From: Gallionellaceae bacterium
Lineage (GTDB): Bacteria; Pseudomonadota; Gammaproteobacteria; Burkholderiales; Gallionellaceae
Direction of reading: 5' to 3'
Assembly: GCA_006218055.1 (NCBI GenBank)
Contig: VBWD01000017.1
Location: 1-61,102 of the forward strand
DNA: 61,102 bases
The first letter of the stretch is position 1. Every line of letters begins with the position of its first letter. A program made the position numbers and the translations under genes. Under the pieces are notes generated by a model. The model ran no database searches. It was not told where the DNA came from and saw only the letters and a list, made by a program, of their open reading frames with translations. This document shows positions 56,585 through 61,102 of this stretch, one piece after another.

Positions 56585-58299
56585 TTAACTTTGGTCTGGC
56601 GGTGGTGCGATCTTGACGACTTCTTCCAATGTGGTGAGTCCGGCAGCGACTTTCTGCGCACCCGAGATGCGCAGCGGCTTCATGCCTTCGCGGCTGGCTT
56701 GCTCACGCAAGGCCGCGATGTCGGTCTCTGCATTGATGGTCTTGCGCAACGCAGGTGACATGAGCAGGATCTCGTAGATCCCGATGCGACCTGCATAACC
56801 CGTCATGCGGCATTCCAAACAGCCTACTGGGCGTTGCAGTTGCGTGGGGCGTGCTGCTTTCCATGGTGCGACTAAGTTATCCCACAGCTCGTTGTCGCTA
56901 TCGGTCATCGGGTGCGCTTGCTTGCAGTGTGGGCACAGTGTACGCACTAGCCGTTGCGCCATGATGCCCAGCAGGGTGGCATTCAGCAGATAGGAGGGTA
57001 CACCCAGATCGAGTAGGCGCGTGATGGCCGCAGGCGCATCGTTGGTATGCAAGGTCGATAGCACCAAGTGCCCCGTGAGCGCGGCTTGGATCGCCATGTC
57101 GGCAGTCTCAAGGTCGCGTATCTCACCCACCATGATGATGTCTGGTTGAACGAAGGCTCGACCATCTCGATCGGGTCTTCCAGCGTACACACGTTGACCT
57201 CGGGGGTGGCGAGACTTTTGAGTGTGGAGTACAGCGTCGTCGTCTTGCCCGAACCCGTTGGGCCGGTGACGAGGATGATGCCGTTGGGTTTGGCGGTCAT
57301 CTGATGCCAGCGTGCGCTGTCGTCGTCAGAGAAACCGAGCTCGGAGAAATCGCGTACCAAGACTTCGGGGTCGAAGATGCGCATGACCAACTTCTCACCA
57401 AAAGCGGTAGGTAGGGTGGAGAGACGCAACTCGATCTCTTGTCCTTCCTCGGTGCGGGTCTTGATACGTCCATCCTGCGGACGGCGTTTTTCCATCAAGT
57501 CCATACGGCCCAGCAACTTGATACGGCTGGTCATTGCGGTGACCACCGACATTGGCAATTGATGTACCTGATGTAACACACCGTCGATGCGGAAGCGCAC
57601 CAGACCCAGATCACGGCGCGGCTCGATATGGATGTCAGACGCACGTTGGTCGAAAGCGTATTGCCACAACCAATCCACGATGTGCACGATGTGCTGATCG
57701 TTGGCGTCGAACTGTTTGTTGGTCTTGCCAAGCTCGACCAGTTGTTCGAACGAGGCGAGATTGGAAGAGCTGGAATTATTCTTCGTCGCACTCTTCACCG
57801 AGCGTGCGAGGTTGTAGAACTCCACCAGATAACGGCTGATGTCGGTGGGGGAAGCGAACACGCGGCGGATGTTCTTGCGCGAGGTGTGCTTTACCGTGCT
57901 TTCCCAATCGCGCAGAAAAGGTTCGGCAGTCGCCACGACAAGGTCGCTGCCATCGATGCGGATGGGCATGATGGCGAAACGATTCGCGTAGTCGATCGAC
58001 ATCAGATCAGTGAGGTTGGAGAAATCGACCTTGATCGGGTCGATGTGCAGGTATTCGAGTCCCACACGTTTCGCCATCCATTCAGTCAGGCTTTCTAGTG
58101 AGAGTATGCGGTGTGGGCTGAGCTTGGATTTCCAAGCTCTCTCCGCGATGACGACCAGAGGATGTCCGTCTTGGCGATGGATGCGACGCTCGGCGATCAA
58201 GGCATCAGCCTCTTCGCGGTCGACCATCTTGTCGCCGACCAGCAAATCCAACACTTCGGTCAACTTGAGCTTATGTTCTGGAACGTCTTGAGCAGCCAT
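56585..58299 (-). pseudogene. GspE/PilB-type secretion ATPase, internal deletion with frame change
   Basis: Hexameric ATPase that would drive type II secretion or type IV pilus assembly. From ATG 58299 (MAAQDVPEHKL) the first frame gives the N-terminal MshEN-like domain, Walker [11 protein letters not shown] and the Asp box [13 protein letters not shown], up to about 57145. The next block, about 20-25 residues leading to the Walker B region, is missing, and the sequence resumes in another frame with [28 protein letters not shown] and the zinc cysteines CPHC and CLEC, ending at 56585. Both parts are otherwise well conserved. No other secretion gene is adjacent. See findings for the possible artefact. 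Confidence 0.88.
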
Positions 58300-58586
58300 C
58301 GCTTTTTCACAATTGTTTTGTTCGGTTGGTATCCACCGAATGATCACCAGCAAGTCATTTCGGTGCTGCCTGTTGCACTGGGTGATTCTAGCAAACTTCC
58401 GCGTCACACCTCTTCTCAATAGTTTCGGCGCAAAACGGCCGGCATCCAAAGGCCGATCCGGGGTGTGGATGCGCCCCGGTTCACTGAATTAAAAACGTCA
58501 TTGTCACCCTTTGGAAGTAGGGATTTCCCCTGCAGACATAGCCGGTTAGCTCGTGTAATCTTCGCACCGCATCAAAGGAGGAAGTC

Positions 58587-60632
58587 ATGAAAAATATGCT
58601 ACACATGTTGGGGGGGTGTTTGTCGATTACGGTCACTTTCGCCTGTGCGACGGACCTCTCGAGCGAACTCGAATATTTTAAAGAATTGCCCATGGTGCTC
58701 AGCGCATCGCGGTTGTCACAACCCCTGTCTGAAGCACCGAACGCCATGACAGTGATCGATCGCGAGATGATCGTTGCATCGGGTTTTCGTTCCATACCCG
58801 ACCTGTTCAAATTGGTGCCGGGTATGTACGTCAGCTACTACAAGGGTAGTCAGGCCTTCGTGTCCTACCATGGCTCCACCGATCAGTATGCGCGGCGCAT
58901 GCAAGTGATGATCGATGGCCGCAGTGTTTACATGCCGCCCGTCAGCACCGTGGATTGGGCGGACTTGCCGATCACCGTGGACGACATCGAACGCATCGAA
59001 GTGATACGCGGTCCGGCTGCGGCTTCACATGGCGCGAATTCGACTCAGGGCGTGATCAGTATCATCACGCGTGATGCGGGTGAGCTGAGCGGAGCAAGCG
59101 TCTCGTTCACGCGTGGCGATAAGGGCATCAACGATGTGGCAGCGCGTTTTGGTAAGCGCGGTGAAAAGTACGACTACCGCATGACCTTGGCTTACAGCGC
59201 AGACCATGGCTATGACAACCTCACGGCAGCTCCCCCAGGCAAATCTATCACCCAGCCTCAAGTACCCAGCTTGTTGAATAACAGCTTCGACAACAATCAG
59301 GCAAGGCTGTTGTATTACCACGCCGATTATCATCCCAATAACGCAGATAGCTTCGATATCCAGTTCGGGTTCAATCATGATGTGCAGGTCGTGGGTTGGA
59401 CTGATAAGAACATCGGCACGAATTGGAACACGACCCATGACCTGCTCTCCGATGCCGGCTTCATGCAGCTTGGGTGGTTGCACCAGATGGAGAGCGGCTC
59501 AGAGCTCAATCTGCGCTACTACCATATTCGTCATGATCAGCGGGAGAGCTTTCCATACTATCTGGGCGGCACGTTGAGGAATGGGCCTATCACACAGTCT
59601 GTGACAACCGGACGGGATGAAATCGAAGTGCAACACACGCTGCAGGCGTCGCCAAACAATCGGTTGGTTTATGGCGCCGCTTGGCGCGAGGATCAAATCG
59701 ATGCGCAACAATATTCCGAGGCGAGGACGCTCTTGCTGGGGCTTGCACCGACTTATTCTTCTGCGTCCCATAGGCATGAATACCGCGTGTTCGCGCATGA
59801 CGAGTGGCGCATCAATCCGGCACTCCTGCTCAATACCGGCGGGATGCTTGAAAGAGATAGCATGGGAAGTTCGAATATCTCACCGCGAATTGCGCTGAAT
59901 CTTCATGTCGCTCCCCGCCACACTTTAAGAGTCGGTTCTTCCATTGCATACAGGACTCCCGCCTTGGCCGAGGCGCAATATCCAGAAGCTATGCCTGGTG
60001 TCTTGTATCAGCCCGGTGCATTGTTTGTCCCAAGTGCGCGGGTGAATTCACCCGGCTTGATCCCTGAAAAGGTGTTGTCGCGCGAACTTGGTTATTTGGG
60101 CGAGAACCTGGAATGGGCAACGTCACTGGACCTTCGCGTATTCAGCGATCAGGTGAGTGATGGTATCTACATCGTATCGAACAAGTTCGTGAATGGAAGG
60201 GGTGCGCTGTATCGGGGAGGAGAGGCTACACTCAAGCATTCATTCAATGAGTTTAGTGACTTCATCTTCAACTTCGCGCATGAGCTGGCAAGCAGCTCGG
60301 ATAGCGTCGCCATCGATACCACATTCTCCAAAAGCGTCCCGCGCAACAGCGTCAGTGTGCTGTATTCACACCGCATGAGTGAAAGCTTCTCCTATAGCGC
60401 AGCCTATTATTATCAAGATGCCATGCAACCATTCGATAGGGGGGCGGTTGATTATCAATGGGTGCAGAGGCGGATGGATATCCGTATCGCCCAAGCATTC
60501 AAAGATGTCGGGGGTATGAAGGGTGAAGTCTCTATGGTGGTGCAAAATCTATTCGATCAAGGTTACACAGAATATGTTGCTAACAATGTATTCAATCGGC
60601 GCGGTTACCTGAAGCTGCGGCTTGACTGGTGA
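58587..60632 (+). CDS. TonB-dependent outer-membrane receptor
   Basis: A 681-residue protein with a signal peptide (about 1-21, cut near ACA-TD), a plug domain (about 45-165: SEAPNAMTVIDREMI, DLFKLVPGMYV, IEVIRGPAAASHGANSTQGVISI) and a 22-strand-type barrel ending YLKLRLDW with the terminal aromatic residue needed for membrane insertion. The near-perfect ribosome site AAAGGAGG (58574-58581) lies 5 bases before the ATG, predicting strong translation. The substrate (siderophore, vitamin, copper chelate) cannot be told from sequence. It is divergent from the ATPase gene; the 287-base gap shows no other gene, and no Fur box was recognised. Confidence 0.9.
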   Translation: MKNMLHMLGGCLSITVTFACATDLSSELEYFKELPMVLSASRLSQPLSEAPNAMTVIDREMIVASGFRSIPDLFKLVPGMYVSYYKGSQAFVSYHGSTDQYARRMQVMIDGRSVYMPPVSTVDWADLPITVDDIERIEVIRGPAAASHGANSTQGVISIITRDAGELSGASVSFTRGDKGINDVAARFGKRGEKYDYRMTLAYSADHGYDNLTAAPPGKSITQPQVPSLLNNSFDNNQARLLYYHADYHPNNADSFDIQFGFNHDVQVVGWTDKNIGTNWNTTHDLLSDAGFMQLGWLHQMESGSELNLRYYHIRHDQRESFPYYLGGTLRNGPITQSVTTGRDEIEVQHTLQASPNNRLVYGAAWREDQIDAQQYSEARTLLLGLAPTYSSASHRHEYRVFAHDEWRINPALLLNTGGMLERDSMGSSNISPRIALNLHVAPRHTLRVGSSIAYRTPALAEAQYPEAMPGVLYQPGALFVPSARVNSPGLIPEKVLSRELGYLGENLEWATSLDLRVFSDQVSDGIYIVSNKFVNGRGALYRGGEATLKHSFNEFSDFIFNFAHELASSSDSVAIDTTFSKSVPRNSVSVLYSHRMSESFSYSAAYYYQDAMQPFDRGAVDYQWVQRRMDIRIAQAFKDVGGMKGEVSMVVQNLFDQGYTEYVANNVFNRRGYLKLRLDW

Positions 60633-60671
60633 CCGTACAAACGCACACATCCCGCGATGTTTCTAATAAAC

Positions 60672-60698
60672 AAAAAAGCCCATCCTTGCGGATGAGCT
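60672..60698 (-). terminator. Second hairpin with T-run after ssrA (reverse strand)
   Basis: On the reverse strand AGCTCATCC and GGATGGGCT (one mismatch) with a 4-base loop are followed by six T. It could back up the first ssrA terminator; on the forward strand it could also stop transcripts of the receptor gene, less efficiently. Confidence 0.6.
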
Positions 60699-60734
60699 CT
60701 TCAGTTTGATGGTGGGATGGGGCCTAGGTGCCAA

Positions 60735-60761
60735 GAAAAACGCCGTCTCTAGGACGGCGTT
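60735..60761 (-). terminator. Rho-independent terminator of ssrA
   Basis: On the reverse strand AACGCCGTC and GACGGCGTT form a 9-base-pair stem with a 5-base loop, followed by TTTTTC, 22 bases after the tmRNA CCA end. Confidence 0.85.
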
Positions 60762-60782
60762 GGACCCCGCTGGGGGTATTAT

Positions 60783-61102
60783 TGGTGGAGATGGGGGGAA
60801 TTGAACCCCCGTCCGCAAGCCCTCTACAGGCAGTTCTACATACTTAGTCTAGTTATTTGATTTTATCCGGCAGACGCCAACCGACAGGCTTCTACAAGAC
60901 GAGTCACCTTAGTTTTAGCTTCGTACAAAGTGACCCTGCACGACACGATTCCATGTAGATGACCTCACTCATCGCGGCATTACTGCCTTGAGCCCCTCCA
61001 TGGACAGCAGGGTGTGAGGTCTAACCGGTTAAGCGGCTAGAGAGTACTTTTCGTCGTTTGCGACTATTGGTTTTCCAGCTGATTTACGAGGTGGCGGGTC
61101 CT
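60783..61102 (-). ncRNA. ssrA: Transfer-messenger RNA (5' end outside the window)
   Basis: Rescues stalled ribosomes by trans-translation. The 3' end on the reverse strand is the tRNA-like T arm GGACGGGGGTTCAATTCCCC and the acceptor ending CATCTCCACCA (60783). The tag frame is at 61029-61061: GCA AAC GAC GAA AAG TAC TCT CTA GCC GCT TAA, encoding ANDEKYSLAA. Pseudoknot regions lie between. The remaining roughly 50 bases of the 5' end are beyond base 61102. The continuous order of tag and tRNA-like domain favours a one-piece molecule. Confidence 0.95.

Noticed and set aside
60783-61102. Two-piece (permuted) tmRNA
   Set aside because: The tag sequence lies upstream of the tRNA-like 3' domain in one continuous molecule, the standard one-piece order.
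1-61102. CRISPR arrays, prophage or toxin-antitoxin islands
   Set aside because: No regularly spaced repeats, integrases, transposases or phage structural genes were found; nearly all space is filled by core genes.

Overview
The window is a 61 kb stretch of chromosomal core genome from a Gram-negative betaproteobacterium. The best fit is Nitrosomonadales, close to Gallionellaceae such as Sideroxydans and Gallionella. Gene orders of the beta/gamma-proteobacterial core are kept (leuB-asd-fimV-truA-trpFBA-accD-folC-cvpA-purF-metZ; recA-recX-alaS; ribF-ileS-lspA-ispH next to a minor pilin operon; rlmJ; earP-efp). The perfect palindrome GAACGAACGTTC before recA is the non-canonical LexA box described for Sideroxydans and Gallionella, not the usual betaproteobacterial CTGT-N8-ACAG. 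No phage, insertion sequence, plasmid gene or CRISPR array was seen.

Layout. 1-16.4 kb is biosynthesis and DNA repair: leucine and lysine/threonine enzymes, the polar protein FimV, an EcfT-like membrane protein, tRNA pseudouridylation, tryptophan synthesis, acetyl-CoA carboxylase beta, folate, a SPOR protein, CvpA, PurF, then MetZ behind a SAM-II riboswitch with an attenuator, then pncC-recA-recX. 16.5-25.1 kb holds alaS (disrupted), a receiver protein and a GGDEF sensor protein, the reverse-strand waaF-zinc finger-ilvE group, and a membrane adenylate cyclase. 25.1-35 kb holds glnE, yhdP, a nitrilase, tldD and two hemerythrins. 35-40 kb is ribF-ileS-lspA-ispH. 40-47.1 kb is a complete minor pilin operon (fimT-pilV-pilW-pilX-pilY1-pilE), preceded by three direct repeats matching the AlgR recognition core. 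47.2-52.8 kb is thiO, a 3'-truncated tRNA-Thr gene and a MacAB-like efflux system with two different permeases. 52.9-56.6 kb is rlmJ, the EF-P rhamnosylation pair earP-efp and a sugar-phosphate mutarotase. 56.6-61.1 kb is a disrupted GspE/PilB-type ATPase, a TonB-dependent receptor and most of ssrA (tmRNA).

A recurring oddity: trpF, alaS and the GspE-type ATPase each lack an internal block of very roughly 70-120 bases and change frame exactly there, and tRNA-Thr loses its 3' part abruptly. alaS is essential, so a shared artefact of sequencing or assembly is the simplest explanation; real deletions with second copies elsewhere are the alternative.

The most interesting signals are regulatory: the AlgR-like tandem sites before the pilin operon, the riboswitch-attenuator before metZ, and the SOS box before recA. 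All functional calls come from reading translations and motifs by eye; no database search was run.
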